A stretch of DNA of 64,000 bases from Planctomycetota bacterium (GCA_963204915.1 CAUJHS010000094.1:62001-126000), one strand, 5' to 3'. Numbered from the stretch's first letter, positions 16,634-26,064 are shown. Notes: generated by a model from the sequence alone, not told the origin. Made by a program: numbers and translations.

Positions 16634-17374
16634 ATGCCTAACCAGGTCGTTCTTACGAATGTCTCGAAACGTTTTGGAGAACGGACCATTCTCCAGGATG
16701 TGTCGCTTGAAGTTGAAGGCGGGGAAACCGTGGCGCTCATCGGGCCGAGCGGCGGCGGCAAATCGACCCTCTTGCGCTGCATCAACGGCCTCACCATGTT
16801 TGATCGTGGCGAAATTCGCGTCGGCGCGGACGTGTTATCGCCAGGCGGCGATCCTGACGCCGCATCACGCGTACGCCGCAAGTTTGGAATGATCTTTCAG
16901 GATTTCCAACTTTTTCCTCACTTGACCGCACTAGAGAACGTCATGGAAGCGCCGATGCAAGTGCTCCGACGTTCGAAGCACGAAGCACGCGAATTGGCCC
17001 TACAGTTACTGCATCGCGTGGGTCTCGCCGATCGGGCCGGGCTTCATCCTCGGCAACTGTCCGGCGGGCAAAAGCAACGAGTCGCCATCGCCAGAGCGCT
17101 CGCGATGGAGCCGCGTGGTTTGTTATGTGATGAGATTACCAGCGCGCTCGACCCCGAGCTAAAGTCCGAAGTTTTAGACACGCTGGCTGAACTCAAAGCG
17201 GAAGGTTTAACGCTGCTTGTGGTAACGCATGAAATTGGCTTTGCCCGCCGCGCCGCCGATCGCGTCGCTGTATTGGCCGAGGGGCGGGTCATCGAATATG
17301 GCCCGCCAGAACAAGTGCTGGATCGTCCTCAAACGGAACGAACACAAAGATTTCTGCGGCAGGTTCTCGTTTGA
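16634..17374 (+). CDS. Amino-acid ABC transporter ATP-binding protein
   Basis: A 246-residue ATPase with all main motifs: Walker A 'GPSGGGKST', Q-loop 'MIFQDFQLFPHLT', signature 'LSGGQKQRVAIARAL', Walker B 'GLLCDEITSALDPE' and the switch His in 'VVTHEIGF'. The residue after the catalytic Glu is Ile where polar-amino-acid ATPases almost always have Pro (DEPTSALDPE); the catalytic Glu itself is kept. A strong ribosome-binding site, GGAGGAG, lies 6-12 bases before the ATG. The gene directly follows the binding-protein/permease fusion and very probably energises it. Confidence 0.94.
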   Translation: MPNQVVLTNVSKRFGERTILQDVSLEVEGGETVALIGPSGGGKSTLLRCINGLTMFDRGEIRVGADVLSPGGDPDAASRVRRKFGMIFQDFQLFPHLTALENVMEAPMQVLRRSKHEARELALQLLHRVGLADRAGLHPRQLSGGQKQRVAIARALAMEPRGLLCDEITSALDPELKSEVLDTLAELKAEGLTLLVVTHEIGFARRAADRVAVLAEGRVIEYGPPEQVLDRPQTERTQRFLRQVLV

Positions 17375-17437
17375 AGCCTCGCCGAGAACGCATTGCAAAC
17401 GATCGAGTGCTCATCGACGTGCGTGTCAGGCAATCCG

Positions 17438-19468
17438 ATGGTGATGCTTCTCCCATTTCGCACGCTGGGTGGATTGTTCTGCCTTGCAGCCGCGATTGTG
17501 GCCTGCCATGCGCCCGTGCTAAGCGGAGCGCCTCCGGCCGTACGTAATCCCCATCTGCCGCCAGGGCAAGCTGACCATGGCTGGCCGTTTGTGCGTGGAG
17601 CGAACTTCGATGGTCGCTCGCCGGAAACGCATTTGGCCGACGAGTGGCCCGTCAACGGCCCGCCCGTGTTATGGACCAGGCCTCTCGGTCAAGGTTACTC
17701 GTCGTTTGTCGCCTGGGGCGATCGAGTCGCAACGCAGTATCAAACGCTGGCCGGTCAGTACGTGCTGTGCCTGAATGCCGATACGGGCGAGACTCTGTGG
17801 CGGCATTGGTATGACTGGCCCTACGAGCCGGCGGGAGTTTACCCAGGACCTCGCGCTACGCCAACCTACGTTGATGGATGGCTCTACTTCGCCAGCCCGT
17901 CGGGGTTCATCGGCTGCCTTGATGCGCAGACTGGCACGCGTCGCTGGGCTGTCAATGTCGTCGAGCGATTCCACGGAGAAGGCGCGGGCTTTGGTTACTC
18001 CTGCTCGCCTACGGTGATCGCAGACAAAGTGGTCTTGCCGGTCGGCGGACGTGGGGCAAGCATCGTTGCGTTGGACTCCGCGAGCGGATCCTTGGTCTGG
18101 AAGGCCGGCGATGACGCCGCAAGCTATACGCCAGCCTACCCTATTCGGTTTCGAGAACGCGCTCTGATCTTGGGGTACCTTCAAAACGCACTTGTTGCTC
18201 ACGACCTGGAGTCGGGAAAACTTCTTTGGCGTCGCGAACTCTCGTCGGGTTACGACGAGCATTCCGCCTGGCCAATCTACGCGGAGCCGCACGTGTGGAT
18301 TTCCGGTCCATTCCAGGCTGGGTCGGAACTCCTCGAATTGACGGATGATCCATCGCAACCAATACGCCGCGTGCGTCATAGCGCCTTGATGTCGAACGAT
18401 ATTTTCTCGAGCGTGCTCGTTGACGGCGCGATCTATGGATTTGATCTGCGCGAAGCGCAGGCGAAGACGCACCGAACGTCGCGCGGGCAGTTTCGCTGCA
18501 TCGACTTTCTCTCGGGCGAAGAATACTGGTCGAACGGCGATGCAAAAATTCGTCGCGCCGAGTCGAGCGACGCCCGTGAAGCGGTGGTCGGTCACGCGAC
18601 GGTCATCGTGGCCGATGGCAAACTAATTTTACTGAACGACACCGGCGAGTTGATCCTCGCCCGAGCCACGACGGAGCGCTACGAAGAATTGGCGCGCACG
18701 GCGGTCCTTTCAGGTGAAATTTGCTGGACGCAACCAGCGCTGCACCGTGGCCGACTGTTTGTCCGCAACCAATGCCAGGCTGCATGTATCTATCTGGGAG
18801 ACCTCAAACTGCTGGAACCGCCTATCCATCGCAGCGCCCTCACGACCGCCGACATTCCGCAAACGCCGTATGTCGACATCGCTGGGATGATGCTTGGCGT
18901 GGAACCCGAATACGCATTCGATATACCCAGCCGCGCTTGGCTATGGCGATGGTACGTCACGTCGCTCGTCGGCGTCTTGGGCGGCTCATACGCGGTTGTC
19001 ACGGCACTTCGGTACATGCGCCCCGAGTTGCTAACGCCGACCCGCGCGCGCGTCATGTTTTGGATCCTAGCGTTTGTGGCGGGCGCCTTGGGCACGACGG
19101 TCCTGAGCGTGCAGTTCAACGATTTCATCTTCACCTGGCCCGTATCGCTGTTCGTCGCCTTTCAGGCGTTAGTATGGAGAGTCGATCTAAAGGCAAAGGT
19201 CTTGGTGGGGGAGCGAAGTTGGCGCACGTTGGGAGTGGCGGCTGGTTTCCTGATCGTCTGTGTTGCGTACTTTCTCATTTGTCGCCGATTGAGCCTGGTA
19301 TTTGAGTGGGCGTTTCTTTGCGGGTTCGCCGGCGCCGCGCCGTTCTCCTTAGCTGGCAAGTTCTGGCTCCAAAATCGTCGCTGGACTTGGTTATGGGAAA
19401 TGGTCGCCACCGCAGGTGCATTTACGGGCTTTTTCTGGCTCTCGGCGTTGGTTCTCCTGGTGCGCTGA
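17438..19468 (+). CDS. PQQ-type beta-propeller protein with C-terminal membrane helices
   Basis: A 676-residue protein. The frame is open from a TTG at 17393, but the ATG at 17438 opens a signal peptide (MVMLLPFRTLGGLFCLAAAI). Residues about 60-480 contain PQQ-like repeats of the type 'LNADTGETLWRHW', 'LDAQTGTRRWAV', 'LDSASGSLVWKAG' and 'LESGKLLWRREL', that is, a beta-propeller outside the cytoplasmic membrane. From about residue 525 there are five or six hydrophobic helices ending near the C-terminus, an unusual addition. Methanol-dehydrogenase-type catalytic residues were not identified, so it may be a scaffold or sensor rather than an enzyme. It begins 63 bases after the ABC ATPase gene. 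Confidence 0.82.
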   Translation: MVMLLPFRTLGGLFCLAAAIVACHAPVLSGAPPAVRNPHLPPGQADHGWPFVRGANFDGRSPETHLADEWPVNGPPVLWTRPLGQGYSSFVAWGDRVATQYQTLAGQYVLCLNADTGETLWRHWYDWPYEPAGVYPGPRATPTYVDGWLYFASPSGFIGCLDAQTGTRRWAVNVVERFHGEGAGFGYSCSPTVIADKVVLPVGGRGASIVALDSASGSLVWKAGDDAASYTPAYPIRFRERALILGYLQNALVAHDLESGKLLWRRELSSGYDEHSAWPIYAEPHVWISGPFQAGSELLELTDDPSQPIRRVRHSALMSNDIFSSVLVDGAIYGFDLREAQAKTHRTSRGQFRCIDFLSGEEYWSNGDAKIRRAESSDAREAVVGHATVIVADGKLILLNDTGELILARATTERYEELARTAVLSGEICWTQPALHRGRLFVRNQCQAACIYLGDLKLLEPPIHRSALTTADIPQTPYVDIAGMMLGVEPEYAFDIPSRAWLWRWYVTSLVGVLGGSYAVVTALRYMRPELLTPTRARVMFWILAFVAGALGTTVLSVQFNDFIFTWPVSLFVAFQALVWRVDLKAKVLVGERSWRTLGVAAGFLIVCVAYFLICRRLSLVFEWAFLCGFAGAAPFSLAGKFWLQNRRWTWLWEMVATAGAFTGFFWLSALVLLVR

Positions 19469-19543
19469 TTGATTTTGTGCGTGACACGGTTTATCGTCAC
19501 TCACCGTGCTACAAACGGAACGATATCTATTCGGGTTCGTGTT

Positions 19544-21583
19544 ATGCCTGTTCATCTACGATTCGTTGGTCGCGTATTCTCGGTGTTAGCGACGACTCTA
19601 TGCATCTTCGCCGGGTATCCACCGTCTGCTTATTCACAAGAGTACGGCAAACCCGATCGCGGCCAGCCAGGCGATGCGATGATCCAACGCTACTTGCAGG
19701 CTCGCACAACGCAATTAGAAGCCTCACTGGCGGACGATTTGGCTTCGCTCGAAACGTGGCGCGAACGACTGCCGCAATATCGAGAGGAATATCTCTACAT
19801 GCTCGGCCTATGGCCGCTCCCGGAAAAGACGCCGCTTCAACCGCGCGTGACGGGAACCCTGGAAGGCGATGACTATGTCGTCGAGATGCTGCATTATCAA
19901 AGTCGTCCCCGGTTATACGTCACAGCGAATCTTTATCGTCCGCGTCATAAACAACCAGGCGAAAAACTGCCAGCCGTGCTTTACGTGTGTGGTCATTCCG
20001 GCCGGGGACGCAATGGGAATAAGACGGCGTTTCAACCGCATGGCCTATGGTTTGCACGTCATGGCTATGTTTGCCTTGTGGTCGACACACTGCAATTGGG
20101 CGAAATCGCCGCAGTGCATCACGGAACCTATCGAGAGAACCGGTGGTGGTGGCATGCGCGCGGCTACACACCGGCGGGGGTCGAGTGCTGGAACGGCGTG
20201 CGGGGCATCGACTATCTACAAAGCCGCGACGACGTCGATCCCAAACGCATCGCCGTAACCGGAATTAGCGGCGGAGGCGCTGCAACGTTCTGGATCGCTG
20301 CCGCTGACGAACGAGTAAGCACGGCCGTTCCCGTAAGCGGCATGGCCGACCTCCAGTCGTACGTTCCGCACCGCGTTGTGAATGGTCATTGCGACTGCAT
20401 GTTTCTTTACAACACGTTTCAATGGCCGTGGGCGCGGATTGCGGCTCTGGCCGCTCCACGCCCCATGCTCTTTGTGAACAGCGATCAAGATCCCATTTTC
20501 CCCATGGACGCGAACGAGCGCATCATCAATACCTTGGAGCGCTTCTATAGCATGTACGGCGCCGGAGATCAGATCGACGCCGTGGTCAGCATTGGCGGCC
20601 ACGCCTATCGTCAAGACATTCGTCAGGCGGCTTTTCGCTTCATCAATATCCATCTCCAGGGCGACCCAGGGTTCATCGACGATAGCGAGGTCGCCTTGTC
20701 CGACGAGACCAAAAGCAATCCAGGGCATCCCATCGCCCCTGAAAAACTGCGAGTATTCCCGACGGACGCCGATCTCCCGGAAGACGAACTAAACACCTCG
20801 ATTGACGAACACTTCGTGCCGATTGCCGAGACGACGTTGCCTCAAGGCGGCGGGTTTGAATCCTGGAAAGAGACGAAGCTGAAAGAACTGAGACGAGTTG
20901 TGTTTCGGTCGCTTCCGGAGCGAATTCCCGCGGCGGAGCGCCTGGACGATCAAGTCCCGCCGCGGCTGACAACCGAACCGGGAATTCAATTGACCTTGCG
21001 CAATGACATCCAAGCGCCGACCGAGGCAGGACGGATGATTCTCCTCGTGGCGAACAACGAGGACGACGCACCTTCGTCGGAGTGGCTAAGAACGCACCTC
21101 AAGCCCGAAGACCGCGTTGTGGTGTTGGACCCTCGTGGAATCGGCGCGACGCGATGGACAGTCCACAACCCGCCAAACTACGTTGCTCGGGCGCATGTGC
21201 TTTTGGGAACGACCGTGGATACCGGACGCGTGCGCGACGCCGCCGCTACCGCGCGGTGGCTGAAACAACACACGAATCGGTCGATCACCCTGGCAGGCCG
21301 CGGCGCCGCGGGGTTGATTGCCGCTTACGCGGCAATGTTAGAGCCGGAAGTTGACGGTGTGTTGCTGGTCGATCCGACCACGACACATCGAGACGCGTCC
21401 GCTCCACAGTTCTTGAATGTCTTGCGCGTCGCCGACGCGCCGGAACTGCTTGGCCTTTTGGCGCCTCGCCCTATGAAGCTCGTTTCAAACAACGCCGCCG
21501 CTTGGCGCTACACCGCGGTTTGTTACGATGCCGCAGGGGCGCAACAGCAATTGAGTATAGGAACTGGCAAGGCGTCGCAATGA
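19544..21583 (+). CDS. Secreted alpha/beta hydrolase, acetyl-xylan-esterase-like
   Basis: A 679-residue protein. The ATG at 19544 begins a signal peptide (to about residue 30, ending 'SAYSQ'). The first half is an alpha/beta hydrolase of the dipeptidyl-peptidase/acetyl-xylan-esterase group: 'LPAVLYVCGHSGRG' gives the oxyanion region, and the nucleophile serine is in 'AVTGISGGGAATFW'. An acid in 'FVNSDQDPIFP' and a His in 'VVSIGGHAYRQDI' could complete the triad. The second half resembles another, degenerate alpha/beta unit ('ITLAGRGAAGLIAAYAAM', 'LLAPRPMKLV') in which the nucleophile is replaced. Polysaccharide or peptide ester substrates are plausible. It ends the five-gene run. Confidence 0.82.
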   Translation: MPVHLRFVGRVFSVLATTLCIFAGYPPSAYSQEYGKPDRGQPGDAMIQRYLQARTTQLEASLADDLASLETWRERLPQYREEYLYMLGLWPLPEKTPLQPRVTGTLEGDDYVVEMLHYQSRPRLYVTANLYRPRHKQPGEKLPAVLYVCGHSGRGRNGNKTAFQPHGLWFARHGYVCLVVDTLQLGEIAAVHHGTYRENRWWWHARGYTPAGVECWNGVRGIDYLQSRDDVDPKRIAVTGISGGGAATFWIAAADERVSTAVPVSGMADLQSYVPHRVVNGHCDCMFLYNTFQWPWARIAALAAPRPMLFVNSDQDPIFPMDANERIINTLERFYSMYGAGDQIDAVVSIGGHAYRQDIRQAAFRFINIHLQGDPGFIDDSEVALSDETKSNPGHPIAPEKLRVFPTDADLPEDELNTSIDEHFVPIAETTLPQGGGFESWKETKLKELRRVVFRSLPERIPAAERLDDQVPPRLTTEPGIQLTLRNDIQAPTEAGRMILLVANNEDDAPSSEWLRTHLKPEDRVVVLDPRGIGATRWTVHNPPNYVARAHVLLGTTVDTGRVRDAAATARWLKQHTNRSITLAGRGAAGLIAAYAAMLEPEVDGVLLVDPTTTHRDASAPQFLNVLRVADAPELLGLLAPRPMKLVSNNAAAWRYTAVCYDAAGAQQQLSIGTGKASQ

Positions 21584-21606
21584 TGTCCGGACACGACGCC
21601 TTGCCA
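21565..21606. terminator. 13-bp inverted repeat spanning a stop codon
   Basis: TGGCAAGGCGTCG at 21565-21577 is exactly inverted at 21594-21606. The loop contains the TGA stop of the hydrolase gene and an inner TGTCC/GGACA palindrome. The element sits exactly between two convergent genes, whose stops are at 21583 and 21611. It probably ends transcription in both directions, although neither side shows a clear T-run. Confidence 0.55.
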
Positions 21607-21610
21607 GGTA

Positions 21611-22498
21611 TTAACAAAAATTATCCGCCGAGCATAAGTGGCTCTTGCGGCATTGCGGACAAATGATGCGCCGACCGAGATGTTTCTTCTCCACACGAAG
21701 AGGATGACTGCAGTCGGGACAAAAATATTTCTTCCGCTTTTCTTGCTCCGATTCGCGCCGCGCTAGTTCTCTTCGCGCAAGGTCGCGTATGTTTTTACAC
21801 CGAATTTTGCCAATAACCATATACTCTGCCGAGCCGCCGGTCGCGGGACGCGGCGCACTCTGATTCACGTCCTCCAAATCCGAGAGTTCACGAAGCTGCG
21901 CTGCGGTCAACGTGGCGCCATGGCGGTTCGCCAGCGTGAGCAAACCCCTTACCGCGACTTCCGCCACGGGGCTGTAATTTCGTGCGGCGTACATTAAAAA
22001 ACGCAGCGAATGAGGCTCCGCTTCGCGCGCTAGTTGTCGCACGACTTCTTCCACGTCAGGCGTGAGAGGGCCGCACAACGCACAAGGATCGTCCATACGC
22101 GCCAACGTCAACAGAGCTTGCTTGCGTTCGTCGGGGTTGCCCGAGTGTGTGAGGTTTTCGAGCTTGGCGATGTCAAGACGCCGCTTTTCAATGGCTTTTT
22201 GCGGTTGCCAACCGCGCTCCAACAGGAGATGCGCCGCCGTATTGGCGACGAGCGGATCATCGTCGCGGGCAGCTCCCGCCAGCAATCGATCCGCCTCAGG
22301 TTGGAAGAAATGCGACAATTCCACCGCTGCCGAATGGCGCACCCGAGGGCTCCCATCCTCGACCGCAAGCGACAAAATCTTAAGGGCGTTGGCGGGGCGC
22401 ACGCCGTGATGCAGTTGTTCCAGCAACTCGGCTCGCGCGGCGCCATCGGCCCGTTTGAATTGTTTCGCGAGATTCGTGTATTCAAACCAGTGAAACAT
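21611..22498 (-). CDS. HEAT-repeat protein with C-terminal zinc ribbon
   Basis: A 295-residue protein with two parts. Residues about 25-200 are helical repeats like HEAT units ('VRHSAAVELSHFFQPEADRL', 'AARDDDPLVANTAAHLLLE'). The C-terminus holds a zinc ribbon with CPDC and CPQC knuckles 16 residues apart, preceded by a basic helix. The combination suggests a cytoplasmic binding or scaffold protein; no enzyme motif was seen. The ATG at 22498 is chosen over a 28-codon longer frame because AAGGAG stands 7 bases upstream. It converges on the hydrolase gene. Confidence 0.7.
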   Translation of the reverse strand: MFHWFEYTNLAKQFKRADGAARAELLEQLHHGVRPANALKILSLAVEDGSPRVRHSAAVELSHFFQPEADRLLAGAARDDDPLVANTAAHLLLERGWQPQKAIEKRRLDIAKLENLTHSGNPDERKQALLTLARMDDPCALCGPLTPDVEEVVRQLAREAEPHSLRFLMYAARNYSPVAEVAVRGLLTLANRHGATLTAAQLRELSDLEDVNQSAPRPATGGSAEYMVIGKIRCKNIRDLARRELARRESEQEKRKKYFCPDCSHPLRVEKKHLGRRIICPQCRKSHLCSADNFC

Positions 22499-22810
22499 GG
22501 CGAGCTCCTTGGGTGCGAATGATCGTAACCGCCAGGTGTTGCACCATGGCCCTTGGTTTAGCAACCCACGTGCCCGCGACAAAAATCTGCGTTTGGATAG
22601 GTCAGATAGCGAAAATTGTCAAGGATCTTGCCAAGAAAAAGCCTGAAATGAGACGACCCCATTGCCCGGAAACGCCCCCGCACACTCCGATTGACTGAGC
22701 AAAACTCGCGCGCTCTGTGCGAATCGGCGCGCCCGTCGGGCACGGTCGCGCGCCGTACAAGACACCCTGAATGCGCTCTCGGTGTAACCGATTCCGAGGG
22801 CCCCGACGAA

Positions 22811-23245
22811 TCATTCTCCCAGCGGCGGGCGAACATCGGGCTCGATTTGATATCCGTCGGCCAAGGCGTTCGTCATGTTAAACAAGCCGGTGATGGACAT
22901 GACCTCGCCTAAGGTTTCGTCGTCTACGCCGAGCTTTCGGAGTGCGGCCGTGTGCGAATTCACGCAATACGCGCATCCATTCGTGGCCGAAACCGCCAGC
23001 GCAATAATTTCGCGTGTCCGAGCGTCGAGGCGCGGCGTACGACCGACGGCTTCCGGATGCATCCATTGCTTGAGGTTTGACCAAACCATCTCCAATTGAT
23101 GGGGATGAATGGCCAACGTACGCCAAAACACGGGCACAAAGTCGATTCCCTTGGTCCGGCGAATATCATCAAAGATGTCCGCGACGCGGCCTGTCGCCTC
23201 ATCCTCCGACATCGGTCGAACCGTCGCCACGCGCTCTTCAGACAT
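22811..23245 (-). CDS. AhpD-like / carboxymuconolactone decarboxylase family protein
   Basis: A 144-residue all-helical protein with the redox-type motif of AhpD relatives, 'GCAYCVNSH' (CxxC followed by His), near residue 90, and the preceding 'RTREIIALAVSATN'. Members are alkylhydroperoxidase-like or peroxidase-related proteins that reduce peroxides or handle small ring compounds; a specific partner is not nearby. AAGGAG lies upstream of the ATG at 23245. About 65 bases separate it from the sialidase gene on the same strand, so co-transcription is possible. Confidence 0.87.
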   Translation of the reverse strand: MSEERVATVRPMSEDEATGRVADIFDDIRRTKGIDFVPVFWRTLAIHPHQLEMVWSNLKQWMHPEAVGRTPRLDARTREIIALAVSATNGCAYCVNSHTAALRKLGVDDETLGEVMSITGLFNMTNALADGYQIEPDVRPPLGE

Positions 23246-23310
23246 CGGACGTCATTCTCCTTCCACTCATGATTTTGCACCGCCAGGACCAGGTTCACGG
23301 CGGGCGTCGG

Positions 23311-24471
23311 TCAGTTGGCGGTTTGTCGTACCCAGGCTTCATTCACGGCGGCATGCTTCATGCTCTTGCCGACCTCGACGAAGTAACTGTAGATCACGTG
23401 AATCGTTCCATCTCGGCCTTGGATGATGGCGGGATAATGGTACGACCCCTGATCATGCCGTTCCAGGTGACGCGTGGTCGACCACGTTGCGCCCTCATCG
23501 TCCGAAAGCGATAGCGCCAGGCTATGACGGCCTTCCTGCGTATCGTTATACACCATCGCCCAAGCGCCGCTGGCCAGCACCACCGCATCAAGTCCCGAAC
23601 CGGGGTTCAACAAGTCAATGGCTCCAACGGCTCCCCACGTCACGCCGTCATCGTTCGATTCGGACACGCGCACGCGGTTTAACGGTCCGTTTTCACGCAT
23701 GTAAGCGACGAGTACGCCACTCTTGCGGCGCAACACGGCAGGCTGAATGTTCCCCAACCCCGCTAGCGGCTTGCTGGCGAACCACGTTTTGCCATCGTCA
23801 TCGCTAATCGCCATTAGCGAGACGCTGTACGTATCGCTATATAGCGGCAGCAGAATCCGGCCGGAAGGCAACACCGTTGGCTTGCAGCGCGGCTGCCAGC
23901 CCAGCCGTTGGTGGAGTTTGTCTGCGAGCAACGCTTTGAACTTCGCCAATTCCTCGGCGCCAACGACGGAAGCAAGTTCAGGACGCTGGGCGATGGCCTC
24001 GTTCATCACCGTTTCGAAATCCAGGGGCTTGAGCGCGAGTACGCCGTGCCAATCCCATTGGGGCGCGCCATCGCCCGTGTATTGATTCGAGACCTGATAC
24101 TGCGTCAAACAAGACTCCCATGTGTTCGCCAAGACCAGCGGCCAGAACAACCACAACCGGTTATGCCGGTCGATGTGCATCGCCGTGTTGCCGTCGGGAA
24201 ATCCGGGATGATCGGCCATCACGAACGCCTCGCTCCAGGATGTTTCACCTTTGCGTCGCCGGGCGCCGTAGACCGCCACGTCGTCGGCGCGCCGTTCCCC
24301 CGAACCGCGATACCAAGAGACGAGCAAATCGCCGTTAGGACATTCCACGATGCCCGGGGCATGGTTGTGCTGCGGATGAAGCGGAAACACCAACTCAGCC
24401 TCATAAAAAGGCGAGTTGCTCGGATCCGCCGCTAACAAGCAAGTCAGAAAACATACGGCGATTTGGGACAT
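23311..24471 (-). CDS. Secreted sialidase-like BNR-repeat protein (exo-alpha-sialidase family)
   Basis: A 386-residue protein with a short signal peptide and the six-bladed propeller signature of sialidases: Asp-boxes 'SDDDGKTWF', 'SNDDGVTWG' and 'SDDEGATWS', and an early 'LLVSWYRGSGERRADD' segment. In planctomycetes such proteins are commonly annotated as sialidase or BNR-repeat glycosidases; true sialidase activity needs an arginine triad that was not verified by eye. It is divergent from the oxidoreductase gene, with about 250 bases between the starts. Confidence 0.83.
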   Translation of the reverse strand: MSQIAVCFLTCLLAADPSNSPFYEAELVFPLHPQHNHAPGIVECPNGDLLVSWYRGSGERRADDVAVYGARRRKGETSWSEAFVMADHPGFPDGNTAMHIDRHNRLWLFWPLVLANTWESCLTQYQVSNQYTGDGAPQWDWHGVLALKPLDFETVMNEAIAQRPELASVVGAEELAKFKALLADKLHQRLGWQPRCKPTVLPSGRILLPLYSDTYSVSLMAISDDDGKTWFASKPLAGLGNIQPAVLRRKSGVLVAYMRENGPLNRVRVSESNDDGVTWGAVGAIDLLNPGSGLDAVVLASGAWAMVYNDTQEGRHSLALSLSDDEGATWSTTRHLERHDQGSYHYPAIIQGRDGTIHVIYSYFVEVGKSMKHAAVNEAWVRQTAN

Positions 24472-24723
24472 GGACGATCTGCTGCGTTCGAGGAATTACC
24501 AAGGGAAGAGGACCGACGCCGTCGCCCGAACGATCTGCGTCAAGCGTCGGGCTCGCGCAGAAAACGATCGGCGCATCGGCCAACGTGGCTACCAGAGTAA
24601 TCCAAGTTCGTGAATGATTTCCATGGAAAGAGCCAGATTTTTTTCTCAACGGCTTCTCTCGGCCTGAGATTCGGGCAAAATAAGGGCCGAGCCTCCCCGA
24701 ATTCCCCTCACAGGAGAAGTAAC

Positions 24724-25998
24724 ATGTCACAGCGTGTGAGTCGCGTCAACCGGCGACGATTTCTCGGAACCGCCGCCAAGGCGAGTGCGGTTTTCGCCGC
24801 GCCCATGTTCATCCCCGGCGCCGTGCTTGGCAAAGATGGAGGCGTCGCCGCCAACGAACGAATCGCTCTGGCGGGCTTAGGCATTGGCCCGCGCGGTACG
24901 TATGTGCTGGGTTGCTTCATGGAAGAGCCCGTGGTTCAGTTTGTCGCCATTGCCGATGTGCGACAGGATCGTCGAGAGGCCACCAAACAAAAGGCGGAAG
25001 CAAAGTATGGTCCGGGAGTCAAAACGTATCGAGACTTTCGTGAAATGCTCCCGCGAGAGGACATCGACGCCGTGCTCATCGCCACGGGCGACCGTTGGCA
25101 CACGCCCGCGTCGGTTCAAGTGGCGCGCGCCGGCAAAGATATCTATTGTGAAAAACCATGCTCGATGACGATTGCGGAAAGTCAGTCCCTGGCCGACACC
25201 ATGCGTCGTTATGGTCGCATTTATCAAGCGGGGACGCAGCGCCGCAGCGTGGCGAACTTCATCTTCGCCAAGCAGTTGTGCGACACCGGCAAGTTAGGCA
25301 AGCTCACGGCCGTTCATGCGAATACGCTTCATCCGGGCACGGCGCACGATTGGCTGCCCGCGCAACCCGAGCCGCCCAAGGAAGAGGTTGATTGGGATTT
25401 GTGGCTCGGGCCGACGCCGTGGCGGCCTTTCAACCAGCAATACGTGAACGGCGGTTGGCGCGGATTCTTTGACTTCCACGGAGGCGGAATTCTGGAATGG
25501 GGCGCCCATACCGTGGATTTGTGCAACTGGGCAGGTACAAACGACGAGCGTATGCCTACCTTGTACGAACCTACGCCAAGCGGCTGCATCGCGACCTATG
25601 ACGATGGACTCAAACTCGTGATGCGCGATCAAGACTGGATGGGCCTGGGCACCTGCAGCGTGCGTTATGAAGGCGAAGACGGCTGGGTCGAAACGGGCGA
25701 TACGGGTCGTTTGGAGTTCTCGTCGGGTCAACTTCGCGGAGAACAACGGCAGTTCCAGGAAGAAGGCACGTCGGCGGTCAGTCACGTCAAGAATTTTTTG
25801 GAGTCCGTCAAAACGCGCCGACCTGCGCACTCCAACGCGGAAGTCGTTGCACGCAGCCACATCATTTGTCACGCAGCCTATATTGCCTGGCAGCTTGGTC
25901 GCCCGCTCAAGTTCGATCCTGTAAGCGTTGAGTTCATCGATGACGACGAAGCCAATCGAATGCGTTCGCGCCCGTTGCGGGAGCCATGGACGATCTGA
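24724..25998 (+). CDS. Gfo/Idh/MocA-family oxidoreductase with Tat signal
   Basis: A 424-residue protein with a twin-arginine export signal ('VNRRRFLGTAAKASAVFAAP') followed by an NAD(P)-binding Rossmann domain ('ALAGLGIGPRG') and the family motif EKPCS near residue 145. The second domain carries 'FFDFHGGGILEWGAHTVDL', typical of planctomycete members acting on sugars or inositol-like compounds. The ATG at 24724 has AGGAGAAG just upstream; a GTG 38 codons earlier is less likely, because the Tat signal would then be internal. Export of a nucleotide-dependent oxidoreductase is common in this phylum and suggests that the cofactor is bound before export. Confidence 0.92.
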   Translation: MSQRVSRVNRRRFLGTAAKASAVFAAPMFIPGAVLGKDGGVAANERIALAGLGIGPRGTYVLGCFMEEPVVQFVAIADVRQDRREATKQKAEAKYGPGVKTYRDFREMLPREDIDAVLIATGDRWHTPASVQVARAGKDIYCEKPCSMTIAESQSLADTMRRYGRIYQAGTQRRSVANFIFAKQLCDTGKLGKLTAVHANTLHPGTAHDWLPAQPEPPKEEVDWDLWLGPTPWRPFNQQYVNGGWRGFFDFHGGGILEWGAHTVDLCNWAGTNDERMPTLYEPTPSGCIATYDDGLKLVMRDQDWMGLGTCSVRYEGEDGWVETGDTGRLEFSSGQLRGEQRQFQEEGTSAVSHVKNFLESVKTRRPAHSNAEVVARSHIICHAAYIAWQLGRPLKFDPVSVEFIDDDEANRMRSRPLREPWTI

Positions 25999-26064
25999 CC
26001 TGCCGCCCGGTTGTCGCGATAACGCCTTCGTACCTCGCCCCCCCGCACACCTGGAGGGATTCTC

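Noticed and set aside
24610-24723. Upstream GTG extension of the oxidoreductase gene
   Set aside because: It would place the Tat signal inside the protein, whereas the ATG at 24724 has a good ribosome-binding site.
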